A stretch of 64,000 bases of DNA, from contig NZ_FMAT01000003.1 of NCBI RefSeq assembly GCF_900094805.1, forward strand, positions 248,001 through 312,000. The letters run 5' to 3'. The translations under genes were made by a program, and so were the position numbers. Every line of letters begins with the position of its first letter. The stretch's first letter is position 1. This document shows positions 25,223 through 33,808 of this stretch, piece by piece. Origin of the DNA: Arthrobacter sp. NIO-1057. GTDB lineage: Bacteria; Actinomycetota; Actinomycetes; Actinomycetales; Micrococcaceae. The notes under the pieces are model-generated. The model had not been told where the DNA came from, made no database searches, and saw nothing but the letters and a program-made list of their open reading frames with translations.

Positions 25223-26058
25223 GATGCTCCTTTGGCAACCATCGAAGTTTCATCCCACTCACCGAGCCGAGGTACAGCCGAGAGCAGTGCGCGGGTATAT
25301 TCTTCTGCCGGTGCATCGACAATCTGTGCTGCCGGACCGGACTCAATGAATTTGCCAGACTTCATCACATGAATAGTGTCTGAAACTAGCCTTGCCACGC
25401 CAATATCGTGCGTAATCATCAAGACCGAAATCCCACGAGTCTGCTGTAGTTCCAACAACAAATCCAAGATTCCTGCCTGAACTGTGACGTCCAGGGCACT
25501 GGTTGGCTCATCGGCCACCAGTAGCTCTGGTTCGCTGGCTAGAGCAATCGCAATCAGCACGCGCTGCAACATTCCGCCGGATAGTTGATGCGGGAACTTC
25601 TTCAGTTGCTCTTCAACGCGTGGAATGCGCACCTGTTCAAGTAGCTCCACGGCTTTGCTTTGCATCTGTTGCTTAACGGTAATACGTCCAGCAACCTTGA
25701 TCGCTTCACGCAGTTGGGAGCCAATGGTCGCCACCGGGTTCAGCGCAGTCATCGGGTCCTGCGGGATCAAAGCTAGGCCACGACCACGGAACTTGGCGAT
25801 GGCTTTAGGGTTAGACAAGACGTCTTCACCTTTGATCTTCACCTGACCAGATAACGCGGCCAGTCCCTGAGGCAATAATTGAAGCAGTCCCATGGCGGTG
25901 GTGGACTTACCCGACCCGGATTCGCCAATGATGGTGACCGTTTCGCCATGGCCAATTCGGAAGCTGACGTTATTGACGGCTTTGAAGATGCCGTTGTCGG
26001 TCATGAGTTCCACGGTGAAGTTTGAGACTTCGAGAACTGCGGTGTCTTGATACTTCAT
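25219..26058 (-). CDS. Oligopeptide-type ABC transporter ATPase (DppD/OppD-like)
   Basis: The protein has 279 residues. Walker A GESGSGKST, signature LSGGMLQRVLIAIAL, Walker B LLVADEPTSALDVT and switch LMITHDIGVARL are all intact, with LIPQDPMTALNP of the DppD branch. The C-terminal iron-sulfur or substrate domain common in longer DppD proteins is much shortened. ATG 26058 is chosen over an adjacent GTG because GGAGGG is better spaced. It overlaps both neighbouring genes by a few bases. Confidence 0.9.
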   Translation of the reverse strand: MKYQDTAVLEVSNFTVELMTDNGIFKAVNNVSFRIGHGETVTIIGESGSGKSTTAMGLLQLLPQGLAALSGQVKIKGEDVLSNPKAIAKFRGRGLALIPQDPMTALNPVATIGSQLREAIKVAGRITVKQQMQSKAVELLEQVRIPRVEEQLKKFPHQLSGGMLQRVLIAIALASEPELLVADEPTSALDVTVQAGILDLLLELQQTRGISVLMITHDIGVARLVSDTIHVMKSGKFIESGPAAQIVDAPAEEYTRALLSAVPRLGEWDETSMVAKGAS

Positions 26059-26984
26059 CACTTACCCTCCTTCTTTGAAGAGCGGCGCAGGTTACCGTCA
26101 CGCAAGGCATCACCCAGCAGGTTAACCCCGACCACCAGTACCACGATGAACAGACCTGGCAACGTGACCATCCACCACGAAGTGGTGATGTAGTCCTGAC
26201 CATCAGAAATCAGGCGACCCCAGGTGGAGAACGGGCGCTGAGGTCCAGCTCCCAGGAAGGACAGGGCACTTTCCAGGAGCACTGCCTGTGCCAGCAAAAG
26301 TAGGATCACCAGGCTGGCCTGCTTGAAAACATTAGGGATCACGTGCTGAGCCAAGATGCGCAGTTTTGGTAGGCCCAAGGTCTTGGCTGCATCCACATAT
26401 GGCTTTTCTCGTTCCACCAACACCAATGATCTGGTCAGTCGTGCGACTTCAGGCCATTGGGCGATGGCGATGACACCGGTAATCACTGGGATGGAAGGGC
26501 CGAACAGTGCCACCACGAGAAGCAACATCATCAGCAGTGGCAGTGACATTTGTGCTTCAAGCACACGGGAAATGATGACGTCGGCCCACTTGCCGTAGAA
26601 CCCGGCAATGGATCCGAGGATCACTCCAATGGCGCCGGAGACAACAACTGCCAGCACGCCGATCATCAGCGAGGTTTGACCACCGAAGAGTACGCGGGAG
26701 AGCAAGTCGCGTCCCAGCTGGTCGGTTCCAAATAGGTGCCCGTCAACGAGCGGTGCTAAACGGCGGGCACCGAGATCCTGCATATTGGGGTCGGCAATCG
26801 GTAGCAGATTCGCCAGAGCGATCGGTACGACCACCACTAGGGTCAAGATGGTGCCCAGCCAGAGTTTGATCCGGGTTGAACGAGCCCGTCGAGCAGCCGA
26901 AGATTTCTTAAGCATCTGTTTGGTGACCGCTGAACTACGTGGGGATTGCGGTGCTTGTGTGGGGTTAGAAATTGTGGTGCTCAT
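26058..26984 (-). CDS. Oligopeptide-type ABC transporter permease (DppC-like)
   Basis: The protein has 308 residues with a basic N-terminal tail, a first helix around residue 45, and the binding-protein-dependent transport domain. The block LFGTDQLGRDLLSRVLFGGQTSLMIG near residue 90 is the DppC/OppC mark, and ESALSFLGAGPQRPFSTWGRLISDGQ near 240 is the EAA-adjacent loop that meets the ATPases. Overlaps its neighbours (ATGA-type junctions). Confidence 0.9.
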   Translation of the reverse strand: MSTTISNPTQAPQSPRSSAVTKQMLKKSSAARRARSTRIKLWLGTILTLVVVVPIALANLLPIADPNMQDLGARRLAPLVDGHLFGTDQLGRDLLSRVLFGGQTSLMIGVLAVVVSGAIGVILGSIAGFYGKWADVIISRVLEAQMSLPLLMMLLLVVALFGPSIPVITGVIAIAQWPEVARLTRSLVLVEREKPYVDAAKTLGLPKLRILAQHVIPNVFKQASLVILLLLAQAVLLESALSFLGAGPQRPFSTWGRLISDGQDYITTSWWMVTLPGLFIVVLVVGVNLLGDALRDGNLRRSSKKEGK

Positions 26985-27916
26985 GCCGAAGCTGCCTTTC
27001 CGAGGCGGACGCGTGGGTCCAGCAGTGGGTAGGCCAGGTCGATCAATAGCTGAACCACAACGGCCAGCAGGGCGGTGATCAGCACGGTGGCCTGAATCAG
27101 GGGGTAATCGCGGGTCTCTAGGGCGCGGACGATCAGCGAACCCACGCCGGGCCAGCCGAAGACTACTTCAACGACCACCACACCGTTGAGCATGGCAGCA
27201 AAGCGGGTACCTAGTGCGGTGAATACCGGAATTCCGGCATTGCCTAGAGCGTACTTCCAGGTCAGTACTCGTTCGCTGACGCCACGGGAGCGTGCGATAT
27301 TCAGGTAGGGTGCGTTGAAGTTGGTGACCATTTCACGTTTGACCATGCGTGAGACCAAAGCGATCTGCAGGATCGCAACGGTGATAGTCGGCAAGACGAG
27401 ACCGCCCCAGGTGGTGAAGCCTGAAGCTGGGAACAGTGGGATGAGCACCGAGAAACCGGTGAGCAGCATGATGCCTGTCCAGAAGTCAGGCATGGACTGT
27501 CCGGCGATGGTCAGTACGTTCACGCCAAGTTCGGCGTCCGTGTCTGAACGGCGTGCCATCCACATTCCTAGGGGAATGGCCACCAGGGCAGCCAACAAAA
27601 TGGAGCTGGTAGCCAGCGTCAATGTGTAGGGCAGGCGGTCCATCACTACCTGCACTGCAGGGGCCTGGAATGAATACGACTGGCCTAGGTGACCGGTGAA
27701 CAGCTGTCCGATGAAGATCACGTACTGCTGCAACAATGGCTTATCCAAGCCAAATTGTTCTCGCACCGCGGCGAGCTGTTCATTGGTGGCCAGCGGGCCG
27801 GCGAAAGATGCAGCCGGGTCACCCGGTGCCATACGGATCAGGAGGAAGACTACTGACACGGTGAGGAACACCGTCAGAAGTCCCTGCCCGATGCGTTTTG
27901 GAAGATAGGTCAACAC
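26981..27916 (-). CDS. Oligopeptide-type ABC transporter permease (DppB-like)
   Basis: This 311-residue permease has about six helices. It begins with the typical YLPKRIGQGLLTVFLTVSVVFLLIRMAPGDPA of DppB proteins, and the inner loop ARSRGVSERVLTWKYALGNAGIPV is the EAA motif. VVVEVVFGWPGVGSLIVRALETRDYPLIQ near the C-terminus is also characteristic. It forms the channel with the DppC-like subunit and starts 4 nt after the binding-protein stop. Confidence 0.9.
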   Translation of the reverse strand: MLTYLPKRIGQGLLTVFLTVSVVFLLIRMAPGDPAASFAGPLATNEQLAAVREQFGLDKPLLQQYVIFIGQLFTGHLGQSYSFQAPAVQVVMDRLPYTLTLATSSILLAALVAIPLGMWMARRSDTDAELGVNVLTIAGQSMPDFWTGIMLLTGFSVLIPLFPASGFTTWGGLVLPTITVAILQIALVSRMVKREMVTNFNAPYLNIARSRGVSERVLTWKYALGNAGIPVFTALGTRFAAMLNGVVVVEVVFGWPGVGSLIVRALETRDYPLIQATVLITALLAVVVQLLIDLAYPLLDPRVRLGKAASA

Positions 27917-27919
27917 AGC

Positions 27920-29497
27920 TCAGCTCTCCAATCCCACGCGGGCCAGCGGGTAGGCGTTGGCGGCGGATAGTTCCAGGTTTTGCACGCGGTTACGGCGGGC
28001 AAGAATTGATTTAGGGGTGAATGCCCACGCGCAGGGCCAGGTATCCCACACTGCCTGTTGGGCGACCTTAAGGTAGTTGGCACGTTTGGTTGGATCTACC
28101 TCCGAGGCTGCGCGAGCGATCTTGCGTTCCACGTCATTGTTGACGTACCCCTGGTAGGTGTCTCGGGTCTTTTCCTTTTCAACGGTGCCGGCGTACATAC
28201 CCTGCAACATCGTGATGGCTAGACCGGTGGGGCTGGAGAAACCATTGCCGAGCAAATCCCAGTCACCTTCCTTACCTTGGCGCCATTGCAGGATGTTTCC
28301 GCCAGGTTCAAATTGCTGGAGTTCGGTTTTTACTCCGATATCCCCAAACATCTGCACCAGGGCTTCCATGATGGCGGTGTCTGAAGGGAACTCGCCGGTC
28401 TCCCAAATGATCTTGAGTTTCAGGTCATCAACACCGAGCTCCGAAAGCATCGACTTGGCCTTGGTCGGGTCGTAAACGTAATCTCCAGTCTTGGCGTAGC
28501 CAAACAAACTGGTCGGGGTCACTCCCTGTGCCTGTTCCACCGTGTCAATGAGGACATCGTGGACCAGTGCATTGCCATCGATGGCGAACGATAGTGCTTC
28601 ACGGACTTTCGCATCCGAGAGTGGGTGGGATTTTGGCTTGCGGAAGTTGTAGAAAATCTGGTTCAGGCGCAGAGACGAGGCGGTTTCGATGCTGACGCCC
28701 GGCAGCCCTTGCAACTGCTCCATGGAGTTCGGTGAAATCGAGTCGATCACGTCGACCTCCCCACTTCGAAGGGCAATGACACGAGAAGACTCTTCAGGAA
28801 GGAAACGAACATTAACCTGCTTGATTGAGGCCGCTTCGCCCCAATACTTCTCGTTACGGATCAGGGTGTAGGTACCCGCGCCACGGTCAAAGGCTTGGAC
28901 AACGTAGGGCCCGGTGCCCACCCCGGTTTGTAGTTCTTCTGCCTTGTTATCTTCAGCAGGAGAAATCAGGATCAATGCCATAAGCGCATCCAGGATGGGG
29001 ATGGGACCCTTGGAATCTAGGTAGAAGGTCCGCTGGTCGACTTCGGTGACGGTAGGAAATTCCGGGAAGAAGCTGGCAACGAACGACCCCTGCACTTTCG
29101 CATACATTTCTAGTGCAGTGGCCACGTCTTTGGGCTTGACCGGGCGTCCGTCGGAATAGGTGATACCGTCACGCAGTTTGACGGTCCAGCGCGTATCTGA
29201 AGTCATTTCCATTGACTCGGCAAGCACAGGAATCGGAGAGATGTCTGGGCCGATGGCGGTGAGCCCTTCGCGGACCGCGCGCTGTACGGTGACCGCCGCG
29301 TCGAACTGGTTCAACTTATTATCCAACGACACCAAAGAACGGTTGAGGGCTAGGGTCAGCGTATCTTTGCCCGGCAAACCAGTAGGACCTGCACACGCGG
29401 TGGCACTGACACCCACCGCCGCAAAGAGCCCCGCGGCCCCGGCCAGCTTTAACAGCTGACGTCTGGACATCCCAGGAGCTGAGAATCGTCCGGTCAT
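27920..29497 (-). CDS. Family 5 ABC substrate-binding lipoprotein
   Basis: The protein has 525 residues. It starts at ATG 29497, which has GGGAGGTC upstream; upstream frame is dismissed. The N-terminus carries a twin-arginine motif (MSRRQLLKLAG) followed by a lipobox near ATAC, so it is likely exported folded by Tat and then lipidated. The body is a cluster C binding protein: VQRAVREGLTAIGPD, WTVKLRDGITYSDGRPVKPKDVATALE and later LSFAIDG. These proteins bind oligopeptides, nickel chelates or oligosaccharides. The operon's sialidase-fold protein, aldolase and reductases suggest a saccharide or sugar acid. First gene of the nine-gene operon, divergent from the kinase-PdxA2 fusion. Confidence 0.88.
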   Translation of the reverse strand: MTGRFSAPGMSRRQLLKLAGAAGLFAAVGVSATACAGPTGLPGKDTLTLALNRSLVSLDNKLNQFDAAVTVQRAVREGLTAIGPDISPIPVLAESMEMTSDTRWTVKLRDGITYSDGRPVKPKDVATALEMYAKVQGSFVASFFPEFPTVTEVDQRTFYLDSKGPIPILDALMALILISPAEDNKAEELQTGVGTGPYVVQAFDRGAGTYTLIRNEKYWGEAASIKQVNVRFLPEESSRVIALRSGEVDVIDSISPNSMEQLQGLPGVSIETASSLRLNQIFYNFRKPKSHPLSDAKVREALSFAIDGNALVHDVLIDTVEQAQGVTPTSLFGYAKTGDYVYDPTKAKSMLSELGVDDLKLKIIWETGEFPSDTAIMEALVQMFGDIGVKTELQQFEPGGNILQWRQGKEGDWDLLGNGFSSPTGLAITMLQGMYAGTVEKEKTRDTYQGYVNNDVERKIARAASEVDPTKRANYLKVAQQAVWDTWPCAWAFTPKSILARRNRVQNLELSAANAYPLARVGLES

Positions 29498-29593
29498 CTT
29501 CGACCTCCCAATCGACTTTCTGGAGCGCGTTGCCCCATTTGGATGCAGGGCCATTCACTCACCGTGATTTGTAACTCATGTCACTTTGTCACG

Positions 29594-29635
29594 GTTGCGC
29601 GAAATGCGCAATAGGCATAGCGCATTTCGCGCAAC
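29594..29635. promoter_or_regulatory. Large palindromic operator between the two arms of the catabolic locus
   Basis: A perfect 16-bp inverted repeat (GTTGCGCGAAATGCGC at 29594-29609 with GCGCATTTCGCGCAAC at 29620-29635) has a 10-bp spacer. Each arm itself holds a smaller palindrome: TTGCGC-N5-GCGCAA at 29595-29611 and TAGCGC-N5-GCGCAA at 29618-29634. It sits in the divergent promoter region, so a regulator bound here could silence both operons. The DeoR protein at 32.0 kb is the natural candidate. Confidence 0.7.
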
Positions 29636-29713
29636 TGTGTCATGATGATTTCAAAAGCACACCGGCCCCCGGAAGATTCCGGGAGTAAATTCAAGGAGGT
29701 GACAAGCACCAAG

Positions 29714-31942
29714 ATGACCAAGGATCACCAGAACTTCCTGATTCTCGCAGACGACTTTTCCGGAGCCTGCGAAGTCTCTTCACCATGGAACGAGTACGGA
29801 TTCTCAACAAAGATTTCACTGGATTACACAGCGATCCCATCGAAGACAACGCATCAAAGCCTCGTTGTAGATACCGACAGTCGCTATCTAGAACCAACCG
29901 CGGCCTACCAGCGCATTCAGTCACTAAGCCATATGGAATCAGTCGACACCATCATCTTCAAAAAGATCGATTCATTATGGCGCGGCAATCTCAATGCAGA
30001 ACTCACCGCCCTGGCTAACAACGGGTACAAACTGATCATCGCCGGCGCACTGCCACACATGAACCGGGTCGTTGAGAACGGCAAACCTCTCGTGGACGGA
30101 CTTCCGCTTTCCGCGACCGACGCTTGGCAAGTTGAGCCACGTGAAGCACCGGAATCTATCGCGGAATTACTCGGCGATTTGGAGAGCACCCTTGTTTCTG
30201 ACCCGAGGGATGAGGACTTAGCACCGCGCCTTCTTGCCGCCGTGAGCTCAACTTCAACAGCCATTCTCGACTGCGCGACGGAAGAAGATCTATCCTCCAT
30301 CGCCAAGGCCTGGCTTGAGCTACGGGAAACTCACCCCGAGATATTTGAACGCAGCGTCCTGGTCGGTACGGGAGCTCTTAACGCGGCTTTGGCCAGTAGC
30401 TTAGCCTCGGCCACGACAGCTTCACCGCAAAATTCTGCACAGGAATCTGCCAACTCAAGCACCGCGGTTCGCCCAATTCTTGGGGTCGTGGGTTCAGCCT
30501 CCGGCCCATCAGGTAAACAACTTGATATTGCTGAGAACGCAGGGATTCCCTGCGAAGAGTCAGTAAATCAGTTGCCGTCACCCAAACCAGGCGAAGCAGT
30601 TATTTTGCGCGCAACGCGCAATGCTTCTGAGCCAGCACTTGTTCTTCAAGAACTACGCCAGCAGGCTGCCGGCTTTCTTGCCGAACACCCCGAGTCAGAC
30701 CTCTTCCTCACCGGTGGAGAAACGGCCCGCGCGATCCTTGATGACCTCAACGTCACGTCGCTAACACCACTTGAGCAGCTAGAACCCGGAGTAGTCATCT
30801 CTCAAGCGTCCGATGGCCGCCTCGTTGGATCAAAACCCGGCTCCTTCGGAAGCCCAAACATACTCCCCCAAGCATTAACCGCCCTGCGCAACCTCCGCGC
30901 CCCTCTTTCACAGGAGTCAACATCCATGAGCACCACCACCCTAGATACACGACCATTTATCGCAGTCACCATGGGCGATGGATCCGGCGTCGGCCCCGAG
31001 GTCACCGTCGGAGCCCTCATTGATGAGAACGCCTACAAGATCAGTCGCCCGATTGTTATCGGCGACTGCCACCGCTTGAACCTTGGCGCCCAAGCTTTGG
31101 GTCTGGCAGTAGACATCGTGGAAATCACCGAAGTCTCTCAAGCTCAGTTCACCCCTAGTCGTATTAACGTCATCGACCCACACCTGCTCTCTGAAGACCT
31201 CGAATGGGGCAAGGTTTCTGCCGAAGCAGGTAACGCCGCCTATCACTACATCCGAATCGCTTGTGAGTTGGGCATGCGCGGTGAAATTCAAGGCATCTGC
31301 ACCGCACCACTGAACAAAGCCGCATTGCACGAAGCCGGACACATCTACCCAGGGCACACCGAGCTACTCGCCCATTTCATGGGCGTTGATGAGGTATCCA
31401 TGATGCTTTCAACGCCTAAGGTCAAGGTCATTCACGTCACCACCCACATCGGCTTGATCGACGCAATCAAGAAAATCGAACCGGGACTGGTTGAACGCAC
31501 CGTCCGCCGTGGTCATGAAGCACTGGTTCGGGCGGGCAACCCCAACCCCAAAATCGGTGTCTGCGCCATCAACCCGCACGCCGGCGAGAATGGCCTCTTC
31601 GGCTATGGCGAAGAGGAAGAAAAGATCATCCCAGCACTTGAAAAGCTTCAAGCAGACGGGATTAACGCGATCGGTCCCCTACCTGCCGATACCGCATTCT
31701 TCCTAGCCGGCCGCGGCGACTACGACCTCATTGTCGCCATGTACCATGATCAGGGCCATGGCCCGGTCAAGGTTCTTGGCATTGAAGCTGGCGTGAACAT
31801 CACCGTGGGCTTGCCCGTGATCCGTACTTCGGTGGACCATGGCACTGCTTTTGATATTGCCGGCAAGGGCATTGTTGAAGTGGGCAGCATGATTGAGGCC
31901 CTACAGCAGTCAGTGAATTTGGCATCGGTTCCGGTCAAGTAA
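29714..31942 (+). CDS. Fused four-carbon acid sugar kinase and 4-phosphate dehydrogenase (DUF1537-PdxA2)
   Basis: The protein is about 742 residues from ATG 29714, which follows AAGGAGGTG (an in-frame ATG 29642 lacks a ribosome site). Residues 1 to about 404 are a DUF1537 kinase: LILADDFSGACEV at the start, LTGGETARAIL and VGSKPGSFGSPNI near its end. Residues 405 to 742 are a full PdxA2-type dehydrogenase: VTMGDGSGVGPEV, metal histidines in YPGHTELLAHF and YHDQGHGPVK. Known relatives phosphorylate D-threonate or D-erythronate and then oxidise and decarboxylate them to dihydroxyacetone phosphate. An AGGAG at 30912-30916 and ATG 30926 at the junction could also produce PdxA2 alone. Confidence 0.85.
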   Translation: MTKDHQNFLILADDFSGACEVSSPWNEYGFSTKISLDYTAIPSKTTHQSLVVDTDSRYLEPTAAYQRIQSLSHMESVDTIIFKKIDSLWRGNLNAELTALANNGYKLIIAGALPHMNRVVENGKPLVDGLPLSATDAWQVEPREAPESIAELLGDLESTLVSDPRDEDLAPRLLAAVSSTSTAILDCATEEDLSSIAKAWLELRETHPEIFERSVLVGTGALNAALASSLASATTASPQNSAQESANSSTAVRPILGVVGSASGPSGKQLDIAENAGIPCEESVNQLPSPKPGEAVILRATRNASEPALVLQELRQQAAGFLAEHPESDLFLTGGETARAILDDLNVTSLTPLEQLEPGVVISQASDGRLVGSKPGSFGSPNILPQALTALRNLRAPLSQESTSMSTTTLDTRPFIAVTMGDGSGVGPEVTVGALIDENAYKISRPIVIGDCHRLNLGAQALGLAVDIVEITEVSQAQFTPSRINVIDPHLLSEDLEWGKVSAEAGNAAYHYIRIACELGMRGEIQGICTAPLNKAALHEAGHIYPGHTELLAHFMGVDEVSMMLSTPKVKVIHVTTHIGLIDAIKKIEPGLVERTVRRGHEALVRAGNPNPKIGVCAINPHAGENGLFGYGEEEEKIIPALEKLQADGINAIGPLPADTAFFLAGRGDYDLIVAMYHDQGHGPVKVLGIEAGVNITVGLPVIRTSVDHGTAFDIAGKGIVEVGSMIEALQQSVNLASVPVK
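30605..30621. promoter_or_regulatory. Intragenic copy of the operator inside the kinase domain
   Basis: TTGCGC-N5-GCGCAA recurs at 30605-30621, with the same arms and spacing as the upstream site at 29595-29611, about 1.0 kb away within the kinase coding region. It would allow repression by DNA looping. It may also be a coincidence of coding sequence. Confidence 0.4.
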
Positions 31943-32008
31943 AGGAACGACAGCAATGCCGATACACTCGGCGTAGCAGATTCACCGTACCGGGAGGGAA
32001 AGGGACTC

Positions 32009-32776
32009 ATGTCAACCAGCGCAAAGGTACGCCAAGGGCAGATCCTTGAACTAGCCAATACCAGTGGTTTGGCCAGTGTTGAGGAACTCTCCGAGCGCTT
32101 CGGCGTGACCGCTTCAACGATCCGTCGTGACCTTTCTCGACTAACCGTCGAGGGCAAGATTGCTCGGACCTATGGTGGAGCCATGCCGCTGACGGCTCCT
32201 GTCATCGAGTCCACCTTCCGGCAACGGAACATGGAGAACTCTGCTGTCAAAAGCGCCATTGGACGCAAGGCACGCACGTTGGTGTCCGGGGGGCAAACCA
32301 TCCTGCTTGATTCAGGTTCCACAGTTGCTGCACTGGCCCACGAACTTCGTGATGCCAACGAACTCACCGTAGCCACCACCTCCCTTGTGGTGGTGGAGGA
32401 ACTAGCCGAGGCGGAATCGGTTCATGTTGAATGCCTCGGTGGAACCCTGCGACATCGCAGTGCAGCATTCGTGGGACCCTTGGCCGAATATTCTCTGGAG
32501 CGAATGAGCTTTGATTCCGTATTCCTCGGAGCTGACGCGGTTACCCCTGAAGCCATCTGCGAAGCAGACCTGGTTCAGACGCGTCTCAAAGAAAAAATGG
32601 CTTCCCGAGCGCAGCGCATTTTTGTGTTGGCCGACAGTTCCAAACTCAACCAGCACCCGTTCCACGCTTGGGCCATGTTGCCCGAAGGCTGGACTCTGAT
32701 CACCGACGCGCAGGCTGATATAACTCAACTCGCCCCCTTCAAAAAAGCCAACGTTGAGGTGATCATCGCGGGTTAG
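32009..32776 (+). CDS. DeoR-family transcriptional regulator
   Basis: The protein has 255 residues. The N-terminal HTH (RQGQILELANTSGLASVEELSERFGVTASTIRRDL) and GKIARTYGGAMP are the DeoR hallmark; the C-terminal half is the DeoRC sensor domain related to ribose-5-phosphate isomerase (LLDSGSTVAALAHEL, VFLGADAVTPEA, FVLADSSKL). Such repressors respond to phosphorylated sugars. ATG 32009 has GGGAGGG and AAAGGG upstream. It lies 66 nt after the kinase-PdxA2 gene and so probably senses an intermediate of that pathway. Confidence 0.9.
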   Translation: MSTSAKVRQGQILELANTSGLASVEELSERFGVTASTIRRDLSRLTVEGKIARTYGGAMPLTAPVIESTFRQRNMENSAVKSAIGRKARTLVSGGQTILLDSGSTVAALAHELRDANELTVATTSLVVVEELAEAESVHVECLGGTLRHRSAAFVGPLAEYSLERMSFDSVFLGADAVTPEAICEADLVQTRLKEKMASRAQRIFVLADSSKLNQHPFHAWAMLPEGWTLITDAQADITQLAPFKKANVEVIIAG

Positions 32777-32812
32777 TCCCCCGCGGTTCACAACGTCGCG
32801 GCCGTGAAGAAC

Positions 32813-33808
32813 CTACACCTTCGTGGTTCGTCGGTTCAGCAAATAGATCAGGTACAGCCCACCGAAGCAGACGGTGACCACGCCCACCGGTAGCTGCACT
32901 GGGGCGAACAAGCGCTGGGCCAAAAGGTCACTAGACGCAAGCAATAGTGCTCCAACAAGTGCCGTAGGAACTAGTTGCAGTCCGGCACTTCCGGCGAGGC
33001 GACGGGCAATTTGTGGGGCCACCAAGGCGACGAAGGCGATCGGTCCAGCCAGAGAGGTCACCGCGGCAACAAGGAATACCGCCAGCACGACCAACAATAA
33101 TTTGGTACGTTCTACCCTCATGCCCAGCGCCCGGCACAGGTCATCACCCAACTGCAGCATTCGAAGCTGTGAAGAGCTAGCTAAGAGTAGCGCTGACACC
33201 AGCACCACAAGTATTCCGACTGGGGTCACCGACTGCCAGGTCAACCCGTTCAGGGTTCCGGCTCCCCACACGGCGGCGGCCATGGCCACATCAAGTTCTG
33301 CGCGGAGCACCAAGAAATGGTTGAACGAGGCCAGCACCGAAGATATACCGATGCCCACAAGAATCAATCTGAACCCTGCGGTACCGTTACGCCAAGCCAA
33401 CAGGTACACCAAGAGCGCGGTAAGTAAACCGCCGGTCAGAGCGCCCAAGCTGGTGGCAACGAATCCACCACCGAGCACCGTGAGGGTGATCAGCGCGCCG
33501 GTGTAGGCGCCGGTGGAAAAACCAATGATGTCCGGTGATCCCAAGGGGTTCCGTGTCAGTGATTGGAAGACCGCGCCGGAAAGAGCCAAGGCCGCCCCAA
33601 AAAGTAATGCAGCCACGGCCCGAGGCATGCGCCACTGCCAGATGACCATGTTCTCAATGCCTTCGCCCTGGCCAAACAACACTTTTAGCACCTGCCATGG
33701 CGTCATCTGATACTCGCCACCAGAGATCGCAAACACCGAAACCAACAGGCACAACGCCAGCAAAACTAGGACGGTGCTCGGTGCACGCAGTTTGGTTTTT
33801 ACACTCAC
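32813..33808 (-). CDS. Iron-siderophore ABC transporter permease (FepG/FecD-like)
   Basis: This 331-residue FecCD permease has about nine to ten helices. WRMPRAVAALLFGAALALSGAVFQSLTRNPLGSPDIIGFSTGAYTGAL near residue 60 is the full family signature, and GPIAFVALVAPQIARRLAG near 265 is the ATPase-contact loop. It overlaps the upstream permease gene by 4 bp. No ATPase gene follows; the next gene is the convergent DeoR. Confidence 0.9.
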   Translation of the reverse strand: MSVKTKLRAPSTVLVLLALCLLVSVFAISGGEYQMTPWQVLKVLFGQGEGIENMVIWQWRMPRAVAALLFGAALALSGAVFQSLTRNPLGSPDIIGFSTGAYTGALITLTVLGGGFVATSLGALTGGLLTALLVYLLAWRNGTAGFRLILVGIGISSVLASFNHFLVLRAELDVAMAAAVWGAGTLNGLTWQSVTPVGILVVLVSALLLASSSQLRMLQLGDDLCRALGMRVERTKLLLVVLAVFLVAAVTSLAGPIAFVALVAPQIARRLAGSAGLQLVPTALVGALLLASSDLLAQRLFAPVQLPVGVVTVCFGGLYLIYLLNRRTTKV

